Shown piece by piece: positions 18,034 through 28,293 of a stretch of 64,000 bases of DNA. Origin of the DNA: Pseudomonas putida (GTDB taxonomy: Bacteria > Pseudomonadota > Gammaproteobacteria > Pseudomonadales > Pseudomonadaceae); assembly GCF_028682455.1 (NCBI RefSeq), contig NZ_JANHLD010000001.1:1364001-1428000 (forward strand), read 5' to 3'. The notes under the pieces were generated by a model. That model saw only the letters and a program-made list of their open reading frames with translations. It was not told the origin of the DNA and searched no databases. The translations under genes were made by a program, and so were the position numbers. Position 1 is the first letter of the stretch; the number at the start of each line of letters is the position of its first letter.

Positions 18034-19125
18034 GTGGCGCTCAACAGCATCGAAGAACTGGTAGAAGACATCCGCCAGGGCAAAATGGTCATCCTCATGG
18101 ATGACGAAGACCGCGAGAACGAAGGCGACCTGATCATGGCCGCCGAGTGCTGCAAGGCCGAGCACATCAACTTCATGGCCAAGCACGCCCGTGGCCTGAT
18201 CTGCATGCCGATGTCGCGCGAGCGTTGCGAAACGCTCAAGCTGCCGCTGATGGCACCGCGTAACGGATCGGGCTTCGGCACCAAGTTCACCGTCTCGATC
18301 GAAGCCGCCGAAGGCGTGACCACCGGCATCTCCGCCGCTGACCGCGCGCGCACCGTGCAAGCGGCCGCTGCGCGCGATGCCAAGGCCGAAGACATCGTCA
18401 GCCCTGGCCACATCTTCCCGCTGATGGCCCAGCCTGGCGGTACCCTGGCCCGCGCCGGCCACACCGAAGCGGCCTGCGACCTGGCGCGCATGGCCGGCTT
18501 TGAGCCGAGCGGGGTGATCTGCGAGGTGATGAACGACGACGGCACCATGTCCCGTCGCCCGGAACTCGAAGCCTTCGCCGCCGAGCACAACATCAAGATC
18601 GGCACCATTGCCGACCTGATCCACTACCGGATGATCCACGAACGTACCGTTCAGCGGGTTTCCGAGCAGCCGCTGGACAGCGAGCTGGGTCATTTCAACC
18701 TGGTCACCTACCGTGACTCGGTCGAAGGCGACGTGCACATGGCCCTGACCCTGGGCGACATCTGCGCCGAAGAACCGACCCTGGTACGGGTTCACAACAT
18801 GGACCCGCTGCGCGACCTGCTGATGGTCAAGCAACCGGGGCGCTGGAGCCTGCGCGCCGCCATGAGCGCGGTTGCAGAGGCCGGCAGCGGTGTCGTGCTG
18901 CTGCTCGGTCATCCGCTCGACGGCGATGTGCTGCTGGCGCATATCCGGGAAAGCGCCGAGGCTTCCCAGGCCAAAACCCCGACCACCTACAGCACTGTCG
19001 GTGCCGGTTCGCAGATTCTGCGCGACCTGGGCGTACGCAAAATGCGCCTGATGAGTTCGCCAATGAAGTTCAATGCGATATCCGGATTCGATCTGGAAGT
19101 TGTAGAATACGTGCCCTCCGAATAA
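18034..19125 (+). CDS. ribB: DHBP synthase RibB with degenerate GTP cyclohydrolase II domain
   Basis: The 363-aa product has a full RibB domain (VILMDDEDRENEGDL, about residue 20; FGTKFTVSIEAAEGVTTGISAADRA, about 83) that makes 3,4-dihydroxy-2-butanone-4-phosphate. The C-terminal third is GCHII-shaped but lacks the zinc motif CxTGDxF...CDCG; the equivalent region reads TLVRVHNMDPLRDLLMV. So it is not a working RibBA, and the separate ribA at 22550 supplies the cyclohydrolase. GTG start 18034 follows AAAGGGGGTG. Confidence 0.92.
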   Translation: MALNSIEELVEDIRQGKMVILMDDEDRENEGDLIMAAECCKAEHINFMAKHARGLICMPMSRERCETLKLPLMAPRNGSGFGTKFTVSIEAAEGVTTGISAADRARTVQAAAARDAKAEDIVSPGHIFPLMAQPGGTLARAGHTEAACDLARMAGFEPSGVICEVMNDDGTMSRRPELEAFAAEHNIKIGTIADLIHYRMIHERTVQRVSEQPLDSELGHFNLVTYRDSVEGDVHMALTLGDICAEEPTLVRVHNMDPLRDLLMVKQPGRWSLRAAMSAVAEAGSGVVLLLGHPLDGDVLLAHIRESAEASQAKTPTTYSTVGAGSQILRDLGVRKMRLMSSPMKFNAISGFDLEVVEYVPSE

Positions 19126-19169
19126 AGCAGGCGGTTTGTCGCGCTGCCATTCGTGTCCCAAACCCTCAC

Positions 19170-19189
19170 AGGCCGCCTATTTGCGGCCT
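19170..19189 (+). terminator. Hairpin between ribB and ribH
   Basis: AGGCCGC and GCGGCCT flank a six-base loop, followed by GGCTCTTTAAG. It lies in the 89-bp ribB-ribH gap. The weak T-run suggests partial termination or attenuation, not a full stop. Confidence 0.45.
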
Positions 19190-19214
19190 GGCTCTTTAAG
19201 ATGAGAACTCCGCA

Positions 19215-19691
19215 ATGACCCTGAAGACCATCGAAGGTACCTTCATTGCCCCCAAAGGTCGCTATGCTTTGGTGGTTGGCCGCTTCAACAGCTTCGTCGT
19301 CGAAAGCCTGGTGAGCGGTGCAGTTGACGCCCTGGTTCGCCACGGTGTCAGCGAAAGCGACATCACCATCATCCGTGCCCCGGGTGCCTTTGAAATCCCG
19401 CTGGTGGCACAGAAAGTCGCCCAGCAAAGCGAATACGCCGCGATCATCGCCCTGGGCGCCGTGATCCGTGGCGGTACCCCGCATTTCGAATACGTGGCGG
19501 GCGAGTGCACCAAGGGCCTGGCCCAGGTGTCCATGGAGTTCGGCGTACCGGTTGCCTTCGGTGTCCTGACAGTCGACTCGATCGAACAGGCCATTGAGCG
19601 TTCCGGCACCAAAGCCGGCAACAAAGGCGCCGAAGCTGCCCTGTCCGCTCTGGAAATGGTCAGCCTGCTGGCGCAGTTGGAGGCCAAGTGA
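19215..19691 (+). CDS. ribH: 6,7-dimethyl-8-ribityllumazine synthase
   Basis: This 158-aa enzyme condenses DHBP with the pyrimidine to give lumazine. Typical motifs are VVGRFNSFV (about residue 18), APGAFEIPL (about 56) and [16 protein letters not shown] (about 80-95, with catalytic His). Its stop overlaps the GTG of nusB. Confidence 0.96.
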   Translation: MTLKTIEGTFIAPKGRYALVVGRFNSFVVESLVSGAVDALVRHGVSESDITIIRAPGAFEIPLVAQKVAQQSEYAAIIALGAVIRGGTPHFEYVAGECTKGLAQVSMEFGVPVAFGVLTVDSIEQAIERSGTKAGNKGAEAALSALEMVSLLAQLEAK

Positions 19692-20188
19692 TTAGCGACG
19701 AAAGCGATCGTTTCAACCCGCGCGATCCAAAACCTGCGGATGCTGGCAAACCATCGAAGAGCGCCAAGCGTCGCGAAGCCCGTCAGCTCGCGACTCAGGC
19801 CCTGTATCAGTGGCACATGGCCAAGCAGTCGCTGAACGAGATCGAAGCGCAGTTCCGGGTCGATAACGATTTCACCGATGTCGACGGTGCCTACTTCCGC
19901 GAAATCCTTCATGGGGTTCCGGTGAAAAAGGCGGAGATCGACGAAGCGCTCAAGCCGTGCCTGGACCTGGCGCTCGAAGAGCTCGACCCGGTTGAACTGG
20001 CGGTTCTGCGCCTGTCCACCTGGGAGTTCATGATGCGCGCCGATGTACCGTATCGCGTCGTTATCAACGAAGGCGTCGAGCTGGCCAAGGTGTTCGGTGC
20101 CACTGACGGACACAAGTTCGTCAACGGTGTGCTCGACAAGCTGGCTCCACGGCTTCGTGAAGCCGAAGTCAAGGCGTTCAAGCGCTGA
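19688..20188 (+). CDS. nusB: Transcription antitermination factor NusB
   Basis: This 166-aa all-helical protein has [15 protein letters not shown] (boxA RNA-binding region, about residue 30-44) and the conserved C-terminal VNGVLDKLA. NusB with NusE promotes antitermination in rRNA operons. GTG 19688 overlaps the ribH stop, and ribH-nusB linkage is conserved across proteobacteria. Confidence 0.95.
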   Translation: MISDESDRFNPRDPKPADAGKPSKSAKRREARQLATQALYQWHMAKQSLNEIEAQFRVDNDFTDVDGAYFREILHGVPVKKAEIDEALKPCLDLALEELDPVELAVLRLSTWEFMMRADVPYRVVINEGVELAKVFGATDGHKFVNGVLDKLAPRLREAEVKAFKR

Positions 20189-20206
20189 TCCTGGCGCTTG
20201 CTGCTG

Positions 20207-21172
20207 ATGGGTGAGTTCGAGCTGATTCGCCACTACTTCGCTGCCGCGCCCTGTGCGCAAGGCGGCGAAGCGGTCGCACTGGGCATTGGCGACGATTGCG
20301 CCTTGCTCAGCCTGCCGCCTGGCGAACAGGTGGCGATCTCCACCGACACGCTGGTGGCCGGGGTGCATTTCCCGGCTGTCTGCGATCCTTTTCTGCTCGG
20401 TCAGCGTTCGCTGGCTGTAGCCGCCAGTGACCTGGCTGCCATGGGGGCCACCCCAATCGGCTTTACCCTTGCCCTGACCCTGCCAGAGGTGCGCGCCGAC
20501 TGGCTGCAAGCCTATGCCCGGGGCTTGAACCAGATGGCCCAGGCCTGCCGGCTCAGCCTGATCGGGGGCGACACTACCCGTGGCCCCTTGAGCCTGACCA
20601 TGACCGTGTTCGGCCGGGTGCCGGCAGGCCAGGCCCTGACCCGCGGCGCTGCTCGTGCCGGTGACCTGCTGTGTGTCGGCGGCGAGCTGGGCAATGCCGC
20701 CGGAGCCTTGCCGCTGGTGTTGGGTGAGCGTCAGGCCGATGCAGCCATTGCCGACCCGCTGCTCGCCCATTACTGGTCGCCCAAGCCTCAGTTCGCGCTG
20801 GGGCAGGCGCTGCGCGGCAAGGCGACAGCGGCGCTGGATATCTCCGATGGCCTGCTGGCCGATTGCGGGCATATCGCCAAGGCGTCGCAACTGGCCCTGC
20901 AGGTCGAGCTGGATCGACTACCGTTGTCTGCTGCGTTGCAGGCGCTGTTGGGGCGTGAAGGTGCCCAGCATGCCGCGCTGACCGGTGGCGACGACTACGT
21001 CCTGGCCTTCACCCTGCCCGAAGCCGAGCTTGCACCTTTGCTGGCGGCTGGCTGGTCGATCCGGGTGGTGGGCCGTGCAATCACTGGTTCTGGCGTCAGC
21101 CTGGTGGATGGCCAAGGGCAAGACATCACCCCTACAACACGGGGTTATCAACATTTTAGGGAGCAACTGTGA
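20207..21172 (+). CDS. thiL: Thiamine-monophosphate kinase ThiL
   Basis: This 321-aa enzyme phosphorylates thiamine monophosphate to the pyrophosphate cofactor. MGEFELIRHYF and GIGDDCALL near the N-terminus, then STDTLVAGVHF, AASDLAAMGA and LIGGDTTRG, are the AIR-synthase-related ATP and magnesium motifs. ALDISDGLLADCGHIA (about residue 206) completes the set. ATG 20207 is chosen over an in-frame TTG three codons upstream. Confidence 0.95.
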   Translation: MGEFELIRHYFAAAPCAQGGEAVALGIGDDCALLSLPPGEQVAISTDTLVAGVHFPAVCDPFLLGQRSLAVAASDLAAMGATPIGFTLALTLPEVRADWLQAYARGLNQMAQACRLSLIGGDTTRGPLSLTMTVFGRVPAGQALTRGAARAGDLLCVGGELGNAAGALPLVLGERQADAAIADPLLAHYWSPKPQFALGQALRGKATAALDISDGLLADCGHIAKASQLALQVELDRLPLSAALQALLGREGAQHAALTGGDDYVLAFTLPEAELAPLLAAGWSIRVVGRAITGSGVSLVDGQGQDITPTTRGYQHFREQL

Positions 21173-21672
21173 CCGATCACCCCAATCAGGTGCCTGCGGA
21201 GAACGTTCCGCCGTCGGTCTGGCGTAATCCGTGGCATTTTCTGGCCTTTGGCTTCGGCTCCGGGACCTTGCCCAAGGCACCGGGAACCTGGGGTTCACTG
21301 GTCGCTCTACCCTTCATCCCGTTGTGGCAGATGTTGCCCGACTGGGGCTATTGGCTGATGCTCGGCCTGACCATGCTGTTCGGCTTCTGGCTGTGCGGCA
21401 AGGTTGCCGATGACTTGCGTGTGCATGACCACGAAGGCATTGTCTGGGACGAGATGGTCGGCATGTGGATCACCCTGTGGCTGGTGCCCGAAGGGTGGCA
21501 ATGGTTGTTGGCGGGCTTTTTGATGTTCCGTTTCTTCGACATCCTCAAGCCCTGGCCGATTCGCTGGGTTGACCGGCATGTGCATGGCGGCGTCGGTATC
21601 ATGCTCGACGATGTGCTGGCGGGGGTGTTCGCCTGGTTGGGCATGCAAGTTCTGGTATGGAGTTTTACTTAA
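21169..21672 (+). CDS. pgpA: Phosphatidylglycerophosphatase A
   Basis: This 167-aa inner-membrane phosphatase makes phosphatidylglycerol. The motif FGSGTLPKAPGTWGSLVALP (about residue 29-48) and the acidic VWDEMVGMW (about 92) are PgpA hallmarks, with membrane segments around them. GTG 21169 overlaps the thiL stop by 4 bp. Confidence 0.95.
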   Translation: MTDHPNQVPAENVPPSVWRNPWHFLAFGFGSGTLPKAPGTWGSLVALPFIPLWQMLPDWGYWLMLGLTMLFGFWLCGKVADDLRVHDHEGIVWDEMVGMWITLWLVPEGWQWLLAGFLMFRFFDILKPWPIRWVDRHVHGGVGIMLDDVLAGVFAWLGMQVLVWSFT

Positions 21673-21684
21673 GGGAGTAAGGCG

Positions 21685-22437
21685 ATGACTGGATGGCGAT
21701 TGGGGCTGTTGCTGTTGGTCCTGGTGGCAGGCGTGGTGCGGGCGGCGGAGTCGTCACCTGCGACACCTGCACAGATCCATCTGGTCAGCGAGGAGTGGCT
21801 CGACTACACCAACGCCGATGGCTCGGGCCTGGCCTGGGACGTCCTGCGCAAGGTGTTCGAGCCTGCGGGTGTCAGCGTCCGTATCCAGAGCGTTCCCTAT
21901 AGTCGAGCGGTCGGCCTGGTCAAGCGTGGCGAGGCCGATGCCTGGGTCGGTTCCTATAAAGAGGAAGAGCCTGAAAACCTCTACCCGCGCTGGCACTTCG
22001 ACCTGGATCACATCTATGCCCTGGGGCTGGCGAGCAAACCGCTACCCACCTTGAGCAACCTTGGCCAGTATCGCCTGGCCTGGGTGCGGGGCTATGACTA
22101 TCAGAACTACCTGCCCAACGTCGATCATTTCCGTGAAATCCAGCGCCGCGAAGGCATCCTGCCGATGCTTGAGCATGACCGGGTGGACTTCTACATCGAT
22201 GCCCTGACCGAAGTCGACTATGTGCTCAACCAGGCGAGCGAGCCCGGGGAGTTTCGCCGTACGCACCTGGTCGAGCTGCCGTTGTTCCTGGCTTTTTCGC
22301 ACACCGGCAAAGGCGAAGCGCTGCGCGCCTTGTTCGACCAGCGCATGGACAAACTGGTGGCCAGTGGCGAGTTGCGGGCGATCTTCAAACACTGGCAGCA
22401 ACCCTATCCGTTCGATGAGGCCAGTACCTCACGGTAG
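21685..22437 (+). CDS. Periplasmic solute-binding protein (SBP_bac_3-like)
   Basis: This 250-aa protein has a signal peptide ([15 protein letters not shown]) and a type 2 periplasmic-binding fold: [28 protein letters not shown], then [14 protein letters not shown] and a C-terminal [16 protein letters not shown] segment. It has no ABC permease beside it, so it may be a free-standing sensor or binding protein. Ligand unknown. It lies 12 bp after pgpA. Confidence 0.78.
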   Translation: MTGWRLGLLLLVLVAGVVRAAESSPATPAQIHLVSEEWLDYTNADGSGLAWDVLRKVFEPAGVSVRIQSVPYSRAVGLVKRGEADAWVGSYKEEEPENLYPRWHFDLDHIYALGLASKPLPTLSNLGQYRLAWVRGYDYQNYLPNVDHFREIQRREGILPMLEHDRVDFYIDALTEVDYVLNQASEPGEFRRTHLVELPLFLAFSHTGKGEALRALFDQRMDKLVASGELRAIFKHWQQPYPFDEASTSR

Positions 22438-22549
22438 GTGTTATCAAACTTCTGGATCGGTATGGCCAATAATTCAGCCTAAGCAGCACGGCGGCGCTGC
22501 TGATACAATCGCCCACGTCAATTTTCAAGTTACTGATCAGGAGCACAAC

Positions 22550-23167
22550 GTGCCCGTCGTCTTTGTTGCCGCTTCCAAGCTGCCTACCCCCTTTGCGACT
22601 TTCACCATGCACGGTTTTCTCGATGAAGCCACCGGCCGCGAGCACGTTGTGCTCAGCCTGGGTGATGTGGCCGACGGGCAACCGGTACTGGGGCGCCTGC
22701 ATTCCGAATGCCTGACCGGCGATGCCTTGTTCAGCCAGCGTTGCGACTGTGGCTCCCAGCTTGAAGCCGCCCTGCAGGCCATCGCCCGCGAAGGCCGTGG
22801 CGTGCTGTTGTACCTGCGCCAGGAAGGTCGTGGCATCGGCCTTTTGAACAAGATCCGTGCCTATGAGCTGCAAGATGGCGGCGCCGATACCGTCGAGGCC
22901 AACGAGCGCCTGGGCTTTGCTGCCGACCAGCGCGACTATGGCATGTGCCAGCCGATGCTCGAGCACCTGGGCGTCAAGTCGCTGCGACTGATGACCAACA
23001 ATCCGCGCAAGGTCAAGGCGCTGACCGGTATGGGCATCCCGGTGGCCGAGCGTGTGCCACTGCACACCGGCCATAACCCGCACAACAAGCACTACCTGGC
23101 CACCAAGGCCGGCAAGCTCGGCCACATGATGGGCAACGAGCACCAGGGTGAGGCCGGTCGGGCGTGA
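22550..23167 (+). CDS. ribA: GTP cyclohydrolase II
   Basis: This 205-aa enzyme does the first step of riboflavin synthesis. The zinc motif is complete: [15 protein letters not shown] (Cys about residue 55, 66, 68), followed by [15 protein letters not shown] and [12 protein letters not shown] 22550 after CAGGAGCACAAC gives the normal length. It complements the zinc-less domain of ribB at 18034. The next gene overlaps by 4 bp. Confidence 0.95.
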   Translation: MPVVFVAASKLPTPFATFTMHGFLDEATGREHVVLSLGDVADGQPVLGRLHSECLTGDALFSQRCDCGSQLEAALQAIAREGRGVLLYLRQEGRGIGLLNKIRAYELQDGGADTVEANERLGFAADQRDYGMCQPMLEHLGVKSLRLMTNNPRKVKALTGMGIPVAERVPLHTGHNPHNKHYLATKAGKLGHMMGNEHQGEAGRA

Positions 23168-23583
23168 CCCGGGGGCAGGTTAAACGCCGTCTGGAACTGG
23201 CCTGGTGGCAGTACCTGGTAGTGGCGCTGGCACCTTTGCTGGTGTTTGCCTGGGCTTTCGGTGGCATCCAGGCGCTGATCCCTATCCTGGCCATGCCGGT
23301 GTTCATCGCCGGTGTGGCTTCGATGTTTCTGAGCCTGCCTCGTTTCGGTGCCTACAAGCGGGCGCTGATCGCCACCCAGAAAGCCCTCAATAGCCCTGAA
23401 GAACCGGCGGCCTGGGTCGAACTGGCCCGTGTCCGGCGCCTGAGCATGCTGTTCGCCTGCCTGCCGGCCTGGGTCTCGGCCCTGTCGGTATTCGTCGGCC
23501 TGGAAGCTGTGCCGCAGATCCTCCTGGCCATTTCCAGCGCGGTGCTGCTGTACCTCTACCGTATCCCGCGTCAGCTCGGCTGA
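23164..23583 (+). CDS. Small inner-membrane protein of unknown function
   Basis: This 139-aa protein has about three to four hydrophobic segments: [50 protein letters not shown] and [14 protein letters not shown]. It starts with GTG overlapping the ribA stop and its TGA overlaps the btuF ATG, so it is co-translated with both. It is sometimes labelled a transporter, but it is too short for an MFS protein. Function unknown. Confidence 0.65.
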   Translation: MTRGQVKRRLELAWWQYLVVALAPLLVFAWAFGGIQALIPILAMPVFIAGVASMFLSLPRFGAYKRALIATQKALNSPEEPAAWVELARVRRLSMLFACLPAWVSALSVFVGLEAVPQILLAISSAVLLYLYRIPRQLG

Positions 23584-24392
23584 TGCGCGGCGCTCTGCTG
23601 CTGGCATTGCTGGCACTGGCCCTGCCGCTGGCGGCCGCCCCTCGGGTGGTCAGCCTGGCCCCCTCCCTGTCGGAAATCGTTGTCGAGCTGCATGCCACGG
23701 ATCTGCTGGTGGGTGTGCTCGACGGCGGCGAGCGCCCGGCCGCCCTGGCAGCGCTGCCGTCGGTGGGGCGCTATGGCCAGATCGACATGGAGCGTCTGCT
23801 CAGCCTCAAGCCGGACCTGTTGCTGCTCTGGCCCGACAGCGTGCCAGCGGCCCAGCGTGACCAGCTCAAGCGCCTGGGCATCGCCACCTATAGCGCCGAG
23901 CCCCATGGCATCGATGAATTGATCGAGCAGATCGAGGCGATTGGCGCGCAGCTCGGAAGGGCTGAGCAGGGACAAAGGCGTGCGCAGCAGCTGCGTGAAC
24001 AGGTGCAGGGATTGCGCGAGCGTTATCACCGCGAGCAGCCGTTGCGGGTGTTCTATCAGGTCTGGGACAAACCGTTGTACACCGTCGGTGGCGGGCAGAT
24101 CGTCAGCGACGCATTGGCGGTGTGCGGCGCTCGCAATGTGTTCGCCGAGCAGACGCTGCCTGCGCCACAGGTCAGTGTGGAGTCAGTTTTGTTGCAAGAT
24201 CCGCAGGTGATTCTGGCCGGCGACCAGGCCCAGCTCGACGCCTGGAAGGCCTGGCCGCAGGTCGATGCCGTGCGCAACGGGCGCCTGTTGCAAGTGCCGG
24301 ACAAGGGCCTGGAGCGACCCAGCGGGCAGATGATCGAAGCGACGGCGCGATTGTGTCAGTTGATCGCGACTAAAGCGCCGGTGTCCAGGTAA
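23583..24392 (+). CDS. btuF: Periplasmic cobalamin-binding protein BtuF-like
   Basis: This 269-aa protein has a signal peptide ([19 protein letters not shown]) and the BtuF/FepB-like fold: RVVSLAPSLSEIVVELHATDLLVGV, then GRYGQIDMERLLSLKPDLLLLW. Class III binding proteins of this type pass vitamin B12 or siderophores to an ABC importer. Convergence with btuB, with overlapping 3' ends (24370-24392), supports B12. No btuCD is in the window. Confidence 0.82.
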   Translation: MRGALLLALLALALPLAAAPRVVSLAPSLSEIVVELHATDLLVGVLDGGERPAALAALPSVGRYGQIDMERLLSLKPDLLLLWPDSVPAAQRDQLKRLGIATYSAEPHGIDELIEQIEAIGAQLGRAEQGQRRAQQLREQVQGLRERYHREQPLRVFYQVWDKPLYTVGGGQIVSDALAVCGARNVFAEQTLPAPQVSVESVLLQDPQVILAGDQAQLDAWKAWPQVDAVRNGRLLQVPDKGLERPSGQMIEATARLCQLIATKAPVSR

Positions 24393-26247
24393 CGCCGAGC
24401 AGCCAGGTGCGGCCTTCTTCGCGGTAGCCATACTGCGTGCCTTCATAGCTATACAACGCGCGCGAATAGGCCTTGTCCAACAGATTGTCGACCTTGAGCT
24501 CCAGCTTTACCTCAGGATTCAGCGCCCAACTGCTGCGCAGGCCGAGCAGGCCGTAACCGCCAATCCTGTTGCGATTGGCTTCGTCGTCAAAACTGCTGCT
24601 GACCGCTTGCCAGCTGGCACCGAGGCCGAACTGGTCATACTGGCGGTCCAGATCAAGGCTCAAGGTGCGGCGGGCGCGACGGGCCAGGGTATGGCCACTG
24701 TCGCGGTCGCGGGGATCGATCAGTGCCAGGCCGAGGTTGCTCTGCCAACCCAACCAGGTTTGATGCAAGGCTGCTTCGAAGCCATTGACCCGGGCCGACG
24801 CCACATTGCGGGGAATCGAGTCGGCGCCGAAGATGATCGCGTCACGCAGGTCGGTGCGGTAGATCGAGGCTTCAAGGCGGCTTTCTTCAGTCAGCTGGCT
24901 GCGCCATTGCAACTCGTAGCTTTTCGAGCGTTCGGGCTTGAGGTTCGGATTGCTGTACTGGGGATAGTAAAGGTCGTTGAAGGTCGGGGCGCGGAACCCT
25001 TCGCTGTAGGACATCAGCAGGTCGTTGTCCGCATCGAGCGGCAGGGTCAGGCTGCCGCTCCAGGTGTTCTGTCCGCCGAACTGCTGGTTCTGGTCGCGGC
25101 GCAAGCCAAGCTCTGTGGAGAACCACTCGCCCTTGAAACGGTGCTGGACGAAGGCCGCCCGGTTCCAGCGGCTGTCTTCATCAAAATCGGTACTGCCGTG
25201 GACGCGGTCCTGATACCAGTCGGCACCGATCATCAGGCTGTTCTGCTCGTCGAACGTCAGGTCGTTCTGCCAACTGGCCGAGTCACGGTAGGTATTGAAC
25301 TCGCTGGCGTCGTTGCTGAGTTTGTCGCGCTTTTTATCGCGGTTCTCGCTGTGGCCCAGTTCCAGGCGCGAGTACCAGTGTTCGTTGAGCTGGGCACCGA
25401 GGTAGGTACCCAGGCTGCTGACGGTGTAGTCGGTATAGGGGGCCTGGCCAAAGCTCTGGAATGTGTCCATGTCGAAGCGGCCGTACGGGTTGTCGTATTC
25501 ACTGCGGCCACGGCTGTCGAGCAGGTTCAGGCCGGCCTCGACGTTGTCGTTGAAACTGTGGCTCAGGCTCAGGTTGAACGACTTGTTGCGGTACGCATCA
25601 TGGTCGCCATCGCTAGGGTAGGAGGTGTGGCTCCAGTCAATACCGGCGCTTTCATCCACACTGGCGCCGAGGTTGAAGCGGGTGTTCCGATCGCCACCGG
25701 AAAGCCCCAGGCCGCGCTCCCAGCTCTGGTTGCTGCCGGCGGCCAAGCGCAGGCGCGGTTGTAGACCTTGCTGGGCACTACGCCGGGTGAAGATCTGGAT
25801 CACCCCGCCAATGGCGTCGCTGCCATAGACCGCCGAACGAGAACCACGCAGTACTTCCACCCGCTCTATCTGGTCGACGTTGAGAAACTGCAGGCCGCTA
25901 TCGCCGGAGGTGGCATTGGCGATGCGTACGCCGTCCACCAACACCAGGCTTTGGGCCGTCTTGCTGCCACGGATGTAGATGCCCGGTACGCTGCCGCGTC
26001 CGCCTGTTGGCGCGACCTGTACACCCGGCACCCGGCTCAGCAGATCAGTGACGCTGGAGGGTTGCAGGCGGTCGATGTCGTCGCGGGTGAATACCGTGTT
26101 GGCGGCACTGGTTTGCGTGCGGTCCTCGACCTGGCGGTTGGCGCTGATCAGTGTGTTGGGCAGCTTCAGGGCGCTGTCGCGGTCGATGGGGTCTGCCAGG
26201 AGGGGGGGGGGCAGGCACAGCAGGAGAGAAAGGCGAAGGAGCTTCAT
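24370..26247 (-). CDS. btuB: TonB-dependent vitamin B12 receptor BtuB-like
   Basis: The 625-aa precursor has a signal peptide (MKLLRLSLLLCLPPPLLA), a TonB box-like stretch, and the plug domain: TVFTRDDIDRLQPSSVTDLLSRVPGVQV then GIYIRGSKTAQSLVLVDGVRI. A C-terminal 22-strand barrel ends in LGVTWTPAL. ATG 26247 is the real start; in-frame upstream codons only translate the REP element. No cobalamin riboswitch fits in the 77-bp gap to dxs. Confidence 0.85.
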   Translation of the reverse strand: MKLLRLSLLLCLPPPLLADPIDRDSALKLPNTLISANRQVEDRTQTSAANTVFTRDDIDRLQPSSVTDLLSRVPGVQVAPTGGRGSVPGIYIRGSKTAQSLVLVDGVRIANATSGDSGLQFLNVDQIERVEVLRGSRSAVYGSDAIGGVIQIFTRRSAQQGLQPRLRLAAGSNQSWERGLGLSGGDRNTRFNLGASVDESAGIDWSHTSYPSDGDHDAYRNKSFNLSLSHSFNDNVEAGLNLLDSRGRSEYDNPYGRFDMDTFQSFGQAPYTDYTVSSLGTYLGAQLNEHWYSRLELGHSENRDKKRDKLSNDASEFNTYRDSASWQNDLTFDEQNSLMIGADWYQDRVHGSTDFDEDSRWNRAAFVQHRFKGEWFSTELGLRRDQNQQFGGQNTWSGSLTLPLDADNDLLMSYSEGFRAPTFNDLYYPQYSNPNLKPERSKSYELQWRSQLTEESRLEASIYRTDLRDAIIFGADSIPRNVASARVNGFEAALHQTWLGWQSNLGLALIDPRDRDSGHTLARRARRTLSLDLDRQYDQFGLGASWQAVSSSFDDEANRNRIGGYGLLGLRSSWALNPEVKLELKVDNLLDKAYSRALYSYEGTQYGYREEGRTWLLGVTWTPAL

Positions 26248-26262
26248 GGCAGTTCCAAAACT

Positions 26263-26318
26263 ATCGCGGGGCAAGCCCGCTCCTACATTCTGCCGTAGGA
26301 GCGGGCTTGCCCCGCGAT
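26263..26318. repeat. REP inverted pair between dxs and btuB
   Basis: ATCGCGGGGCAAGCCCGCTC and its inverse surround a short loop. It occupies nearly the entire dxs-btuB gap on the same transcript strand and may terminate dxs transcription before btuB. Confidence 0.93.
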
Positions 26319-26324
26319 CAGGTC

Positions 26325-28223
26325 TCAAAGACCAAGCAGTTGCATACGCTCGCGTACCGCGGCGTCGATACCGGCTACATCCAGCCCGCATTCGGCCAGC
26401 ATCTGCGCAGGCTTGGCGTGCTCGACATACACGTCCGGCAAGCCCAGGTGAAGCACCGGCTTGAGCACGGCTTCGCGGGCGAGGAACTCGCTGACCGCAG
26501 CGCCGGCGCCACCCATGATGGCGTTCTCTTCGATGGTCACCAGCAGCTCATGGCTGGCGGCGATTTCACGTACCAGGGCTTCATCCAGCGGTTTGACGAA
26601 GCGCATGTCGACCACGGTGGCGTCCAGGCCTTCGGCCACTTTCAGCGCCTCTGCCAGCTGTACACCGAAGACCAGCAAGGCAACCTTGCTGCCTTGGCGG
26701 CGTAACACACCCTTGCCGATTTCCAGCGGCTCGAGGTTGCTCTCGATGGCCGCGTTCGGGCCGGTGCCGCGCGGGTAGCGAACGGCCGCCGGGCCGTTGT
26801 ACAGGTGGCCGGTGCTGAGCATCTTGCGCAGTTCGTTCTCGTCGCTTGGGGTCATCACCAGCATGCCGGGGATGCAGCGCAGGAACGACAAATCGAAGCT
26901 GCCCGCATGGGTCGGGCCGTCTTCGCCCACCAGGCCGGCACGGTCGATGGCGAACAGTACGTCGAGGTTCTGTACGGCAACGTCATGGATCAATTGATCG
27001 TAGGCGCGCTGCAGGAAGGTCGAGTAGATCGCCACCACCGGCTTGGCACCTTCGCAGGCCATGCCGGCTGCCAGGGTCACGGCGTGCTGCTCGGCAATGG
27101 CGACGTCGAAGTAGCGGTCCGGGTAGCGTTCGCTGAAGGCGACCAGGTCCGAGCCTTCCTTCATGGCGGGGGTGATGCCGACCAGGCGCTCATCGGCTGC
27201 GGCCATGTCACACAGCCACTGGCCGAACACCGCGGAATACTTTGGACCAGCGGATTTTTTCGGTGCCGCCGCCGGTGCATCCACAGGCTCGAGCTTGGTG
27301 ATGGCGTGATAGCCGATCGGATCGACTTCGGCCGGGGCGAAACCCTTGCCCTTCTTGGTCACCACGTGCAGGAACTGCGGCCCCTTGAGGTCGCGCATGT
27401 TGCGCAGGGTGGTGATCAGGGTTGGCAGGTCGTGGCCGTCGATTGGGCCGATGTAGTTCCAGCCCAGCTCTTCGAACAGGGTGCCAGGGACCAGCATGCC
27501 CTTGGCGTACTCTTCGGTGCGGCGGGCAATTTCCCAGGCGCCGGGCAGGCGCGAGAGCACCTTCTTGCTGCCTTCGCGCATGCTCGAATAAGTACGGCTG
27601 GAAAGGATCTTGGCCAGGTAGTTGGACAGGCCACCGACATTGCGTGAGATCGACATGTCGTTGTCGTTGAGGATCACCAGCATGTCGGCGTCGACTTCCT
27701 GGGCGTGGTTCAACGCCTCGAACGCCATGCCCGCGGTCAGCGCACCGTCACCGATCACAGCAATGGACTTGCGCGGATCATTCTGCAGGCGGGCGGCTAT
27801 GGCCATGCCCAGCGCTGCACTGATCGAGGTGCTGGAGTGACCGACGCCAAAGGTGTCGTACTCGCTTTCGGCGCGGCGCGGGAAGGCGGCCAGGCCGTCC
27901 TTCTGGCGCAGGGTGTTCATGCGCTGGCGGCGACCGGTGAGGATCTTGTGCGGGTATGCCTGATGGCCGACGTCCCACACCAGGCGGTCGTCCGGGGTAT
28001 CGAAGACGTAGTGCAGGGCAATCGTCAGCTCGATGACGCCCAGGCCGGCACCGAAATGCCCGCCGGTCTGACCAACGGTATAGAGCAGTTCCTGGCGCAG
28101 TTCGTCGGCCAGGCTCTCCAGATCGGCTTCGGCCAGACGGCGCAGGCCGGCGGGCGTATCGGCACGGTCAAGCAGCGGCGTGACCGGGCGTTCGCGGGGG
28201 ATCTCTTGAAACGTCGTGGGCAT
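26325..28223 (-). CDS. dxs: 1-deoxy-D-xylulose-5-phosphate synthase
   Basis: This 632-aa thiamine-dependent enzyme opens the MEP isoprenoid pathway. Visible motifs are [13 protein letters not shown], the TPP/Mg motif [17 protein letters not shown]...ILNDN (about residue 155-185), and the transketolase central region [20 protein letters not shown] (about 365). [15 protein letters not shown] is also conserved. It is followed upstream by ispA and xseB, the usual xseB-ispA-dxs order. Confidence 0.97.
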   Translation of the reverse strand: MPTTFQEIPRERPVTPLLDRADTPAGLRRLAEADLESLADELRQELLYTVGQTGGHFGAGLGVIELTIALHYVFDTPDDRLVWDVGHQAYPHKILTGRRQRMNTLRQKDGLAAFPRRAESEYDTFGVGHSSTSISAALGMAIAARLQNDPRKSIAVIGDGALTAGMAFEALNHAQEVDADMLVILNDNDMSISRNVGGLSNYLAKILSSRTYSSMREGSKKVLSRLPGAWEIARRTEEYAKGMLVPGTLFEELGWNYIGPIDGHDLPTLITTLRNMRDLKGPQFLHVVTKKGKGFAPAEVDPIGYHAITKLEPVDAPAAAPKKSAGPKYSAVFGQWLCDMAAADERLVGITPAMKEGSDLVAFSERYPDRYFDVAIAEQHAVTLAAGMACEGAKPVVAIYSTFLQRAYDQLIHDVAVQNLDVLFAIDRAGLVGEDGPTHAGSFDLSFLRCIPGMLVMTPSDENELRKMLSTGHLYNGPAAVRYPRGTGPNAAIESNLEPLEIGKGVLRRQGSKVALLVFGVQLAEALKVAEGLDATVVDMRFVKPLDEALVREIAASHELLVTIEENAIMGGAGAAVSEFLAREAVLKPVLHLGLPDVYVEHAKPAQMLAECGLDVAGIDAAVRERMQLLGL

Positions 28224-28293
28224 CAGGCGAATCGTTATAGGTGTGAAGAGGCGGCAGTTTACCTTATTGCGGTAATGGCTGCCCGTTTGGGCG

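Noticed and set aside
16099-19161. 1020-codon open frame on the minus strand across ribD-ribE-ribB
   Set aside because: High-GC antisense shadow: the plus-strand genes have clear motifs, while the antisense product has no recognisable domain and is rich in His/Gly/Gln as expected for codon complement.
26248-26391. In-frame N-terminal extension of btuB upstream of MKLL
   Set aside because: It translates the REP pair (GAGLPRDS) and lacks a ribosome site; the signal peptide starts at ATG 26247.
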